Shown: positions 1 through 6,840 of the stretch, piece by piece
Layout of the letters: each line of letters opens with the position of its first letter
Position numbering within the stretch: position 1 is the first letter of the stretch
Source: Treponema sp.
GTDB lineage: Bacteria; Spirochaetota; Spirochaetia; Treponematales; Breznakiellaceae
Direction of reading: 5' to 3'
Length of the DNA stretch: 9,848 nucleotides
Assembly: GCA_031283905.1 (NCBI GenBank)
Contig: JAITAW010000137.1
Coordinates: 1 to 9,848, forward strand
Translations under genes and position numbers: made by a program
Notes under the pieces: generated by a model
Database searches by the model: none
What the model was told of the DNA's origin: nothing
The model's input: the letters and a program-made list of their open reading frames with translations, nothing else

Positions 1-454
1 CGGCGGTTTCCGGCTTATCTTCCGCGGCGCTAGCGGCGTTAGCCTCTTTATCTTTTTCCTTTGCTTTCTCTATTTTCTTATACTTTTTCTCTATCTCTTT
101 TTTTGCCTTCTTGGATTCGGCCGAATCTATTACCTCGCGCTTTATTACGTCATTAGCCATAATGTCGGCTATTTCTTCATTGGTAATTTTCACATCGTCA
201 AACAACTTCTTTATTGTCTTTCTAATCGAGGTATATATATCGTCGCTGACCAATAGATTTCCGATAATATATTTATTCTTTATCTGTATGCTTGAATAGA
301 AGTCGTCTATGCTCGAGCCTTGCTGCCCCTCTTTGCTGATGGCGTACATGGCTTCCAGTTCCTTGACCGTCTTTTCGCTTACATGCAAAAGATTAAATTC
401 ATAGACAAGTTCTTTGTCTATCGGTTTGCCGAATTTTATTTTGTAAATATTGTA
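1..454 (-). pseudogene. C-terminal fragment of an HsdR_N-type (PD-(D/E)xK) restriction nuclease-like protein
   Basis: The minus strand is open from 454 to the window edge with strongly protein-like content. A stop codon (455-457) lies just before it, and no good start is present: the first in-frame TTG is at 388 and the first ATG at 349. The first residues read YNIYKIKFGKPIDKELVYEF, then a helical region (NKYIIGNLLVSDDIYTSIRK, later ANDVIKREVIDSAES), and a Lys/Glu/Ala-rich charged tail that continues past the edge. From memory, this order resembles the part after the nuclease core in proteins with a type I restriction HsdR N-terminal domain, where an IYKI-x-F-x-KPI strand precedes a LKREV-type helix. 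The catalytic N-terminal half is missing, so it is probably inactive. Its 5' break coincides with the 5' break of the opposite-strand nuclease remnant. The coding evidence is strong; the family call is tentative. Confidence 0.55.
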
Positions 455-850
455 TCAATAAAGTCTGGTCCTAATTGGGGAAACAGTTCCCAAGTAGAAA
501 AAATGGTAAACAATTTTAATACGGCCAAAAAGACATTACGAACAAGCAATTCTAAATTGCAAATTGAATGTATAAATGGATGTTGTTATGGTAAAGACAA
601 TAATCCCGATAAAGGATCATATCAAAAATTATGTGGTCGGCGTTTTTGGGAATTTATAGGCGGAAACGAAAATATTTATACGGATATTATTGAACCATTG
701 GGACATAAAGCAAAAGAACGTAATGAAAATTATATAGAAAAATACAATGGCATGATAAATATATTTAACAAGGAATTTATTGAAACATTTTGTAAAAATG
801 ATGGAACAATAGATTGGAAAAAGCTTGTAGAATATAATTCTGGGAAATAA
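455..850 (+). pseudogene. 3' remnant of a PmeII-type type II restriction endonuclease
   Basis: About 131 codons encode the C-terminal part of a restriction endonuclease. The fragment begins SIKSGPNWGNSSQ, then has LRTSNSKLQ, NGCCYGKDNNPDKG, CGRRFWEFIGG, IIEPLGHKAKERN and ends IDWKKLVEYNSGK. From memory these blocks match the conserved C-terminal half of PmeII-family endonucleases, including the IKSG part of the PD-(D/E)xK site. The expected acidic residue two before the Lys is replaced by Ser where the fragment begins, and everything upstream, including the first catalytic Asp, is absent. The frame is open back to an ATG at 320, but that leader is only the complement of the minus-strand gene, so a 176-residue protein is not a natural product. 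The fragment is far more AT-rich than the operon downstream, as expected for an acquired defence gene. No partner methyltransferase is in view. Confidence 0.7.
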
Positions 851-1095
851 ATATAAAGCGGACGGCACTGCGCATAACGAGGCTGTATTCGACTGGGTCA
901 GTCGCTTCGCGGATAAAACAGTGGAGCGCCAGAAACCGGAGCGTCCTCTCATCGAAGCGCATTGCCGCCCGCCGCGCCGCTTATCACACGCTTACGCTGT
1001 CCCTCGATTGCACATGGCTCGGCAAATATCACTGCCTGTGATACGCCCGTATACCAGCCGGTTCTATGGGCGTGTTCCGGCATCGTCCGCGCTTG
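851..1095. other. GC-rich gap without a convincing gene
   Basis: Base composition switches sharply to GC-rich right after the restriction remnant. Several frames are open for 60 to 90 codons, but none has a ribosome site, a recognisable domain or natural protein composition (they are rich in Arg, Pro and Ser). Two small dyads are visible: TATCAC-tgcct-GTGATA at 1027-1043 and ATACG-cc-CGTAT at 1041-1052. The string GGGCGTGTTC at 1068-1077 equals ten bases of the inverted ends of the MITE-like element at 7444-7751. No U-tract terminator for the repressor gene is seen. The stretch may be a degraded mobile or dispersed repeat, but this is a guess. Confidence 0.4.
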
Positions 1096-1743
1096 TTATT
1101 TCCTGCCGCCCGGAGGCGGGACGCCGCCGGACGCAAGGTAAAAATTATTCGTTACCGGAAACAATTGCACCAGCATTTTCGCCAGCGTGGTAACAGGTAT
1201 GTCCATATTGTTTTTGAGCCAATGCCGCACCAGGGCGATGGAACCATTTACGCTGTACACCAAATAATATTCCCCCAGCTCTGGAATATCTAACGCCGGC
1301 TCAACAAAATAATTCACCAGTTGCGACTGCCTGGTGAAGCGGCGGAAAAACCGCTCCTGAAAGCTGGTGTCGCCGTTTTCGCTGAGCAGTACCTGAATTG
1401 AACTGCTGTTGTCGGCGATGTTGCGCACGATTTCTTCAACCATCTGGGTAATCTCTCGCGCGTTGCGTCTTTTGTCAAATTTCTTCAGTATAGCTTCAAA
1501 ATACGCGATGGTTCCTTCTTCTATTTGTTTAAGAAGATCGTACTGATTATTGTAATGCGTGTAAAATGTCGAGCGGCTTATGTCCGCGAGATCGCATATT
1601 TCTTTAACGGCGATGCGTACAATTGATTTTGACTTCATCAGTTCTATAAGACTGTCCTGCAACGCCTTCCTGGTATACCGTGTCTTACGGCTCTCTTTTA
1701 CCATGCCGGCTGCCGCGGCTTCCGTCTTTTTCACCGGTTCCAT
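1096..1743 (-). CDS. TetR/AcrR-family transcriptional repressor
   Basis: This 215-residue protein is a typical size for TetR regulators. The DNA-binding domain spans about residues 20-75: ALQDSLIELMKSKSIVRIAV, then the helix-turn-helix VKEICDLADISRSTFYTHY, a classic TetR signature. The rest is helical and presumably binds a ligand. The C-terminal half (ETHER-free, with YYLVYSVNGSIALVRHWL) resembles TetR proteins with a YsiA/DhaS-like C-terminal domain, but this is tentative. I chose ATG 1743 because GAGG lies 8 bases upstream; the frame also opens at TTG 1764, which has no ribosome site. The gene diverges from the exporter operon across 186 bases, so it most likely represses that operon and itself, with release by a substrate-like ligand. 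The last residues (GGVPPPGGRK) are Gly/Pro-rich, unlike a TetR ending, and are encoded by the GC-rich flank, suggesting a replaced 3' end. Confidence 0.88.
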   Translation of the reverse strand: MEPVKKTEAAAAGMVKESRKTRYTRKALQDSLIELMKSKSIVRIAVKEICDLADISRSTFYTHYNNQYDLLKQIEEGTIAYFEAILKKFDKRRNAREITQMVEEIVRNIADNSSSIQVLLSENGDTSFQERFFRRFTRQSQLVNYFVEPALDIPELGEYYLVYSVNGSIALVRHWLKNNMDIPVTTLAKMLVQLFPVTNNFYLASGGVPPPGGRK

Positions 1744-1783
1744 ACGTTTTACCTCAAGTATCAAAAAGAATCAAAAACTGGAC

Positions 1784-1811
1784 AAAATACGTAATAATGT
1801 TCAATTCACAA
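1784..1811 (-). promoter_or_regulatory. Candidate promoter of the tetR-type gene
   Basis: On the minus strand, TTGTGA (complement of 1806-1811) and TATTTT (complement of 1784-1789) are separated by 16 bases. Each matches four of six consensus positions. The leader to the ATG would be about 35 bases. The elements lie inside the dyad at 1788-1824, which would give autorepression. This is a consensus match only. Confidence 0.35.
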
Positions 1812-1824
1812 CATAGTATACGTA
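1788..1824. promoter_or_regulatory. Candidate operator: nested dyad between tetR and the exporter operon
   Basis: Two copies of the palindrome TACGTA (1788-1793 and 1819-1824) flank an inner inverted pair, ATGTT (1797-1801) and AACAT (1810-1814). The two dyads share a centre to within one base (about 1806). The site covers the candidate tetR promoter and ends just upstream of the likely operon promoter. TetR repressors usually bind dyads in exactly such divergent gaps. Binding by this protein is inferred, not shown. Confidence 0.45.
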
Positions 1825-1832
1825 GCTTGTCA

Positions 1833-1861
1833 TTGCTTTTTGTTTTCATTGTATATATTGT
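1833..1861 (+). promoter_or_regulatory. Candidate promoter of the RND exporter operon
   Basis: An AT-rich block holds TTGCTT (1833-1838), a 17-base spacer and TATTGT (1856-1861). Alternative reading: TTGTCA at 1827-1832 with TATATT at 1854-1859, which has better hexamers but a 21-base spacer. Either would give a leader of about 55-65 bases before the ribosome site at 1915-1921. The exact hexamers are uncertain; a promoter in this block is likely. Confidence 0.4.
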
Positions 1862-1929
1862 AGTAAAGAAAATCAAGGAACAGGCGGCGTCCGGCAGCGC
1901 GGCGGCGCTTGTTATAAGGAGTAAAGGTG

Positions 1930-4629
1930 ATGGAGCGATTGTATAGGCGCCCATTTGCTATAGTCGTTGTTATCGCGGCGATCACGGTGTTTTTTGCGGC
2001 GCAGTTTCCGCAGGCGGAATTCGACAACAACAACACGAGGTTCATTCCAAAGGAAAACGAGTCCCGGGTTCTCGCGGATTACATTGAAGAAACGTTTGGC
2101 TCATCGGTGATGATTTTGGTGGGGCTGGAACGTCCCTACGGCACGGTGTTCGATCCGGCGTTTCTTGAGCGCATCCGCGAATACAGCCGCGCGATAGAGA
2201 CAGCCGAGTTCGTTAAAAGCGTCAATTCGATTATGTCCACGCAGTATATAACCGGCGACGCGGACAGCATCATCGTTACGGATTTGACGCCGGAAAACTT
2301 TGCGGGAACCCCGGAAGAAATCACCGAGCTAAAACGGCGCATCGCGTCGTGGGACTTGTACCGCGGCACGCTTGTTTCGGACAACCTTTCGGCCACCCAG
2401 ATCATTGTCATTCTTGACGTGAAAACCGAAGACGTCGGGATTCCCGAAGTTATCGCAACGCTTACGGACATACGAGAGACCGCGAAAGAAATGTTCGCCG
2501 GTTTTGCCGAAGTATATGTAACGGGCCTGCCGGTTATCAGCGCGACCATAAACGAGTCGATGGGAACGGACCTGGTAGTGCTGATCCCGCTCTCGGCGCT
2601 GGTGGTTTTGGCGGTTCTTTTCTTTTCTTTCAGGCGGTTCACCTTTGTAGCGCTCCCCCTTCTTACGGTGATTATCGCGGTTATATGGACAATAGGCGCG
2701 ATGCCGTTATTCGGGATAAAACTTACTATTATTTCCACGGTTTTGCCGGTAATACTCATCGCCGTCGGGAGCGCCTACGGGATTCATGTGGTAACCCACT
2801 ATATGGAAGACACGCAAAACCGGCCGTTAAGCGCTGATGAACACCGCGATCTGGTGTTTGCGCTGATGCGGAAGCTCATAAAACCGGTATTTCTCGCGGC
2901 GCTCACCACATTCGCCGGTTTTGTGTCATTTTGTTTTACCGCCATTCTTCCGATACGTGATTTCGGTTATTTTTCCAGTTTCGGCGTGGCGGCCGTTTTT
3001 ATTGTGGCGGTAACGCTTATTCCCGCGCTGTTGCTTATCCGAGGCCCCCGCGTCCTGAAGGACGCTCCGAAGGGGCGCAAGAACAAAGCTGAGGCAGCGA
3101 GCCGCGCAAGCGGCGCGGAAGATATGGTGAACAACGCGATAGGAAACGTCTTTATTTCCATCACCAGGAAGCGGATTTTGGTGTTGGGCGCTGCGGTACT
3201 TGCGTTCGCCGTTTCAGGATACGGTCTTTCGAAACTTGTTGTTGACAATAGTACCATTGAGTTTTTTAAGAACGATACGGACATAAGCCGTTCAGACTGG
3301 TTTATACGGGAATATTTCGGCGGCTCCCGCGACCTGACGCTTCTTGTGGAAGCAGACTCCGGCGAAGCGTTACTTGATCCGGCGGTGTTAAGCGCCGTTG
3401 ACAATCTTTCCGCCTATCTTATGGAGCGTGTTCCCGAAGTGGGCAAGGTGATGGGATTTACGGATGTGATAAAGCGCGTCAATCAGGTGTTCAATGTTGA
3501 CGAAAGTCCCGACGGCTTGCGTCCGGTCAGCCGCGTGGAGAGCGCGGGCGATGATTTTGGGTTTGGCGGCGAAGATGAAAGCGGCTTTGGGTTTAGCGAT
3601 GAAAGCGATTTTGGGTTTGACTCCTTTGATGCGCCGGCGGAGGAATACCCGGTGGAAGCCGCAATGGACGATGAGGATTCCGGCGCCCGCATGGAACAAT
3701 ACGGCGCCGCAGATATTATCGCCATACTTGACGCCGCTTCCGGGAAATCGTTCACTATGAGCGGCAACGATCTTATCCGCGAAGTTCAGCGGCTCACCAA
3801 TTACAACGGTTTTGCGTACTACGAAATCCCCTCCTTGCCTGAACGGTACGGGAAAACCACGCCGGAAGAATTGCAACAGCTTATTTCAAACTATCTGGTG
3901 CTGCTTTCCGGCGATGACAGCTTTGACTATTCAAACGACCCGCTTGAACCAACCGCGATAAAAATGACCGTCCAGCTCCGCACAACCGGAAACAACGACA
4001 CAAAAGCGACAATCAATACGATTAAAAAATATATTGACGTAAACTTCCCCAAAACGGTGCGGGTGATGGTCAGCGGCGGCGCGGTGATGGAGGGCGCGGT
4101 AGCCGACCTTATCGTGGGATCCCAGATCACCTCCATTGTTATTTCCGTGTTGATGGTGTTTCTTATTGTCGCGTTGTCCAACCGTTCAATTAGCGCGGGA
4201 GTTATCGGGACGGTTCCGCTTGCCATTGCGATACTGGGCAATTTCGCGGTGATGGGCTTTTTGGGCATAAAGCTCAATATCGGGACGGCGCTTATTGCGA
4301 GCGTTGCCGTGGGCATCGGCATTGATTACACGATTCATTTTATAGAGTTCTTCAAGCGGGAATATCAGACCGATCATAGCTCCGGCAATGACTTTCTTCG
4401 CCGCACTTTCACCGGTTGCGGCAAGGCGATACTGATTAACGCCGTATCTGTGGGCGCGGGTTTTGCCGCGCTTTCCCTTTCCCAATTCAAAATACTGTCT
4501 GAATTCGGCGTGCTTGTCGCGTTGAGTATGGCGATAACGGCAGTCGTAAGCCTTACGGTTATTCCCGTGCTGCTTATGACGGTAAAACCGAAATTTATCT
4601 ACGGGGCAAACGTCAACGCTTCACGTTGA
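1930..4629 (+). CDS. RND-superfamily exporter (MMPL-like)
   Basis: This 899-residue inner-membrane protein has the duplicated RND plan. One membrane segment (about 8-28) is followed by a periplasmic domain to about residue 205 and a bundle of five segments to about 370. The second half repeats this: a segment near 415-435, a periplasmic domain to about 725, and five segments to the end. The second-half TM4 has the proton-relay type motif GIGIDYTIHF (Asp799, Tyr800); the matching first-half site reads AVGSAYGIHV (278-287) with no Asp. RND exporters of this class use proton flow to move lipids or hydrophobic molecules. An acidic insertion with DFGFG, GFGFSDES and DFGFDSF (541-568) and a further acidic run to about 585 lies in the second periplasmic domain. 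ATG 1930 is 8 bases after TAAGGAG, the same spacing as the next gene; GTG 1927 is also possible. The neighbours suggest transport onward to the outer membrane. The substrate is unknown. Confidence 0.92.
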   Translation: MERLYRRPFAIVVVIAAITVFFAAQFPQAEFDNNNTRFIPKENESRVLADYIEETFGSSVMILVGLERPYGTVFDPAFLERIREYSRAIETAEFVKSVNSIMSTQYITGDADSIIVTDLTPENFAGTPEEITELKRRIASWDLYRGTLVSDNLSATQIIVILDVKTEDVGIPEVIATLTDIRETAKEMFAGFAEVYVTGLPVISATINESMGTDLVVLIPLSALVVLAVLFFSFRRFTFVALPLLTVIIAVIWTIGAMPLFGIKLTIISTVLPVILIAVGSAYGIHVVTHYMEDTQNRPLSADEHRDLVFALMRKLIKPVFLAALTTFAGFVSFCFTAILPIRDFGYFSSFGVAAVFIVAVTLIPALLLIRGPRVLKDAPKGRKNKAEAASRASGAEDMVNNAIGNVFISITRKRILVLGAAVLAFAVSGYGLSKLVVDNSTIEFFKNDTDISRSDWFIREYFGGSRDLTLLVEADSGEALLDPAVLSAVDNLSAYLMERVPEVGKVMGFTDVIKRVNQVFNVDESPDGLRPVSRVESAGDDFGFGGEDESGFGFSDESDFGFDSFDAPAEEYPVEAAMDDEDSGARMEQYGAADIIAILDAASGKSFTMSGNDLIREVQRLTNYNGFAYYEIPSLPERYGKTTPEELQQLISNYLVLLSGDDSFDYSNDPLEPTAIKMTVQLRTTGNNDTKATINTIKKYIDVNFPKTVRVMVSGGAVMEGAVADLIVGSQITSIVISVLMVFLIVALSNRSISAGVIGTVPLAIAILGNFAVMGFLGIKLNIGTALIASVAVGIGIDYTIHFIEFFKREYQTDHSSGNDFLRRTFTGCGKAILINAVSVGAGFAALSLSQFKILSEFGVLVALSMAITAVVSLTVIPVLLMTVKPKFIYGANVNASR

Positions 4630-4630
4630 C
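4612..4630 (+). other. Small hairpin spanning the exporter stop codon
   Basis: GTCAACG (4612-4618) and CGTTGAC (4624-4630) form a perfect 7-bp stem with a 5-base loop, and the TGA stop (4627-4629) sits in the 3' arm. No T-run follows directly. It may affect translation termination or mRNA stability, or be incidental. Confidence 0.35.
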
Positions 4631-4644
4631 ATGCAATTTAACGC

Positions 4645-4676
4645 AAGCGGCGGCGCATTGACGACGGCGCTTTTTT
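4645..4676 (+). terminator. Weak attenuator-like hairpin before the carrier gene
   Basis: AAGCG (4645-4649) pairs with CGCTT (4668-4672). Two further pairs lie beyond a G-G mismatch, and a run of six T (4671-4676) follows, right against the AAGGAG ribosome site of the next gene. The stem is weak, so at most it would lower transcription into the downstream genes. Confidence 0.25.
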
Positions 4677-4690
4677 AAGGAGTGTAAAGA

Positions 4691-5467
4691 ATGAAAAGAT
4701 TTATGATGGTTATTGTTTTTTTGCTGACGGGTGTCTTTGGTATGAACGCCCAGGACGCGGCTTCCATTGTGGATGCGGCGCGCAATCGTATCACGAGTGC
4801 CACCACTTCCACCCGTTCCCGTATGGTGATCACCGCCAAAAACGGATCAACTACGGAGCGCCTCATTGATCAGTATTCCAAAGACGACGCTCAGGGAAAC
4901 GCCCGTACGGTCATCGTGTTCCAGCAGCCGGCGAATGTGAAGGGAACCCGTTTCCTGACTATGGACAATGCCTCCGGCGGCTCCGACCGTTGGATATACT
5001 TGTCGAGTCTGGGGAAAGTCCGCCGCATCGCCGCGTCTGAAAGCGGCGGCAGCTTTATGGGAACGGACTTTTCGTATGACGACATATCCGCCTTGAGCCG
5101 CGACACAAAGCTGGACACCCACACGCTTTTGCGTGAGGAAACCTTAAACGGCGCGCCGTGTTATGTCATTCAGTCTGTTCCCAAAGACGGCTCCTACCAG
5201 TATTCCAAAACGATTTCATGGATAGATAAAAACAAACTCCTTTTATATAAGAGTGAATTGTACGACCGCCGCAGCGCATTGATCAAAGTGATGGAAAGCT
5301 CCGAGTATAAGGACATCCAGGGGCGGCTCACCGCAATGCAGACAAAAGTGTCAACCATAGCGGCGGGAACTTCCACCACTATTTACATGGAAATCGTCAA
5401 GTACGATGACCCGATACCGGAAGCCGTCTTTACAACCGCGTATCTTGAAACAGGGAGATCGCGATGA
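4691..5467 (+). CDS. LolA-like outer-membrane lipoprotein-sorting / periplasmic lipid carrier protein
   Basis: This 258-residue protein is exported. Residues 1-20 form a signal peptide (basic MKR, hydrophobic core, GMNA before QD), and there is no lipobox Cys, so it should be soluble in the periplasm. The mature part carries the marks of the LolA-like family annotated as outer membrane lipoprotein-sorting protein: FQQPANVKGTRFLT, DRWIYLSSLGKVRRI (Trp101) and ESGGSFMGTDFSYDDI (117-132). This fold is a half-open beta-barrel with a greasy pocket that shields acyl chains. ATG 4691 is 8 bases after AAGGAG, and the gap to the exporter gene is 61 bases. Its place between an inner-membrane exporter and an outer-membrane barrel suggests that it ferries the exported molecule across the periplasm. 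It is not the housekeeping LolA by context. The family call is firm; the cargo is unknown. Confidence 0.88.
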   Translation: MKRFMMVIVFLLTGVFGMNAQDAASIVDAARNRITSATTSTRSRMVITAKNGSTTERLIDQYSKDDAQGNARTVIVFQQPANVKGTRFLTMDNASGGSDRWIYLSSLGKVRRIAASESGGSFMGTDFSYDDISALSRDTKLDTHTLLREETLNGAPCYVIQSVPKDGSYQYSKTISWIDKNKLLLYKSELYDRRSALIKVMESSEYKDIQGRLTAMQTKVSTIAAGTSTTIYMEIVKYDDPIPEAVFTTAYLETGRSR

Positions 5468-6834
5468 ACCGCGCGTTTTTCTTTTCGCTGTTGCTGGCGG
5501 CTTTCGCCATGTCCCTTGCCGCCCAGGATTTTGGCTTCGGTTTTGGCGATGATGACGCGGCGGACGCGGTGAGCGGCGGCGGGAATTTCGGCGTCACCAT
5601 AGGCGGCGAAGTTTCCGCGTCATTGTTGGGGTATGTCGATGATTTTTCCCAAGGATTGGATGACACGGAGCTTGGCGATATTTTTTCCAGCGCGCTTAAT
5701 TTCTCAGCCGGAAATGCTTTTGGCGAAGCGGTGATCAATTTGAATCTCTCCCTGCCCGCGGCGGACGGCGCGGCTGATTCGCCGGTAACGTTTGACGAGG
5801 CGTACCTTCGCGCCTATTTCGGCGTCTTTGAAATTGAGGGCGGACTGCGCAAGCTCACCTGGGGCAAAGCGGACAGTTTTGGACCTCTTGACGTGATAAA
5901 CCCGCTCGATTATAGCGAAATAACCGATGTAAGCGATACGCTGAATATGAAGATCGCCCGCCCGCTTGTCCATGCGACGGCCCGTTTCGGGCAGTTCTCC
6001 AAATTGGAGGTTGTTTTTGTACCTACATTTGAGCCGCACCGCTTTGCGTCCGATGGACGCTGGCTTCTGACGCAGATGAAGATGGTACAGGAGCAGGTAG
6101 CAACGGCGGCGGCAGCCGTTGCGCAACAAGCGCCGCCTCCGGAAATACTAATCCAGCCCGACATATCAAAGCTGAATTACGCGCAGGCGGGGCTGCGTTT
6201 TACCACCACCATCGGTTCCTCGGATATAGGCGCGCAGTACTATTACGGGAGATTGCCGACTCCCGCGGTCAAATGGACTTTTACCTCAGCTCAGCCGCCT
6301 ACGCTTAGCACGGTTGAGTTTTTGTATAACCCCTACCACCACATCGGTATTGATTACGCCCGGGTATTGTTTAGTTTTAATATCCGGGCGGAATTCGCCG
6401 CCAACATAACGAGCGATCTTGGCGGCGATGACGGCGAGGTATACAACCCGAATCTCGCGTGGTCCCTCGGTTTCGACCGCGATCTTGTATGGGGAATTAA
6501 TCTAAACTTTCAGGCAAACGAAACGGTGCGGCTGTTTCATGAAAAGATAGGCGATACCGTTTTTCAAGACATAGAAGCCGGATCGGGCATAACGTCCACG
6601 CGGGTTACGGCGATACTCTCAAAGAAATTCCTGCAGGATGAGCTTGAGTTGCGCGTTGCCGCGTTATGGGAAGTGGAAGTAAAAGATTTCTTTATTATGC
6701 CCGCCATTATCTGGACAAGAGACGCGGTTCAAGTGGAGGTTTCAGGCGGAATTTTCGGCGGCAATGAGAAAGGGCAATTCGGACAGTACTACAAAAACAA
6801 TTTCGTCAAAGCCGCCCTGACCTACAGTTTCTGA
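5464..6834 (+). CDS. Outer-membrane beta-barrel protein of the exporter operon
   Basis: This 456-residue protein has a signal peptide at 1-20 (hydrophobic core, SLAA before Q21). The mature start is DFGFGFGDDDAAD, an acidic FGF segment like the insertion in the operon's exporter. The remainder alternates polar and aromatic residues in beta-strand fashion and ends in VKAALTYSF, with the terminal Phe typical of barrels inserted by BamA. The segment EAYLRAYFGVF followed by LRKLTWGKADSFGPLDVINP (about 129-148) resembles the EAY...G-R-x-x-x-TWGKAD...DVINP block of DUF1302-type barrels, which are often encoded beside LolA-like and RND proteins. An Ala/Gln/Pro-rich stretch at 200-226 may be a surface loop. 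ATG 5464 overlaps the carrier stop (ATGA) and AGGGAGA lies 6 bases upstream, so translation is probably coupled. It probably receives or exports the cargo at the outer membrane. Confidence 0.85.
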   Translation: MNRAFFFSLLLAAFAMSLAAQDFGFGFGDDDAADAVSGGGNFGVTIGGEVSASLLGYVDDFSQGLDDTELGDIFSSALNFSAGNAFGEAVINLNLSLPAADGAADSPVTFDEAYLRAYFGVFEIEGGLRKLTWGKADSFGPLDVINPLDYSEITDVSDTLNMKIARPLVHATARFGQFSKLEVVFVPTFEPHRFASDGRWLLTQMKMVQEQVATAAAAVAQQAPPPEILIQPDISKLNYAQAGLRFTTTIGSSDIGAQYYYGRLPTPAVKWTFTSAQPPTLSTVEFLYNPYHHIGIDYARVLFSFNIRAEFAANITSDLGGDDGEVYNPNLAWSLGFDRDLVWGINLNFQANETVRLFHEKIGDTVFQDIEAGSGITSTRVTAILSKKFLQDELELRVAALWEVEVKDFFIMPAIIWTRDAVQVEVSGGIFGGNEKGQFGQYYKNNFVKAALTYSF

Positions 6835-6840
6835 GAAACC

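Noticed and set aside
1744..1764. TTG 1764 as the tetR start
   Set aside because: No ribosome site precedes it, and the GAGG that serves ATG 1743 lies inside this extension.
1927..1929. GTG 1927 as the exporter start
   Set aside because: Spacing to TAAGGAG is 5 bases versus 8 for ATG 1930, and the next gene in the operon uses 8. It cannot be excluded, but ATG is favoured.
2136..2759. 207-codon minus-strand frame inside the exporter gene
   Set aside because: Ser/Thr/Ile-rich complement of the exporter's coding text with no start context.
3388..3876. 162-codon minus-strand frame inside the exporter gene
   Set aside because: Antisense to a strongly supported RND gene; GC bias keeps complementary frames open.
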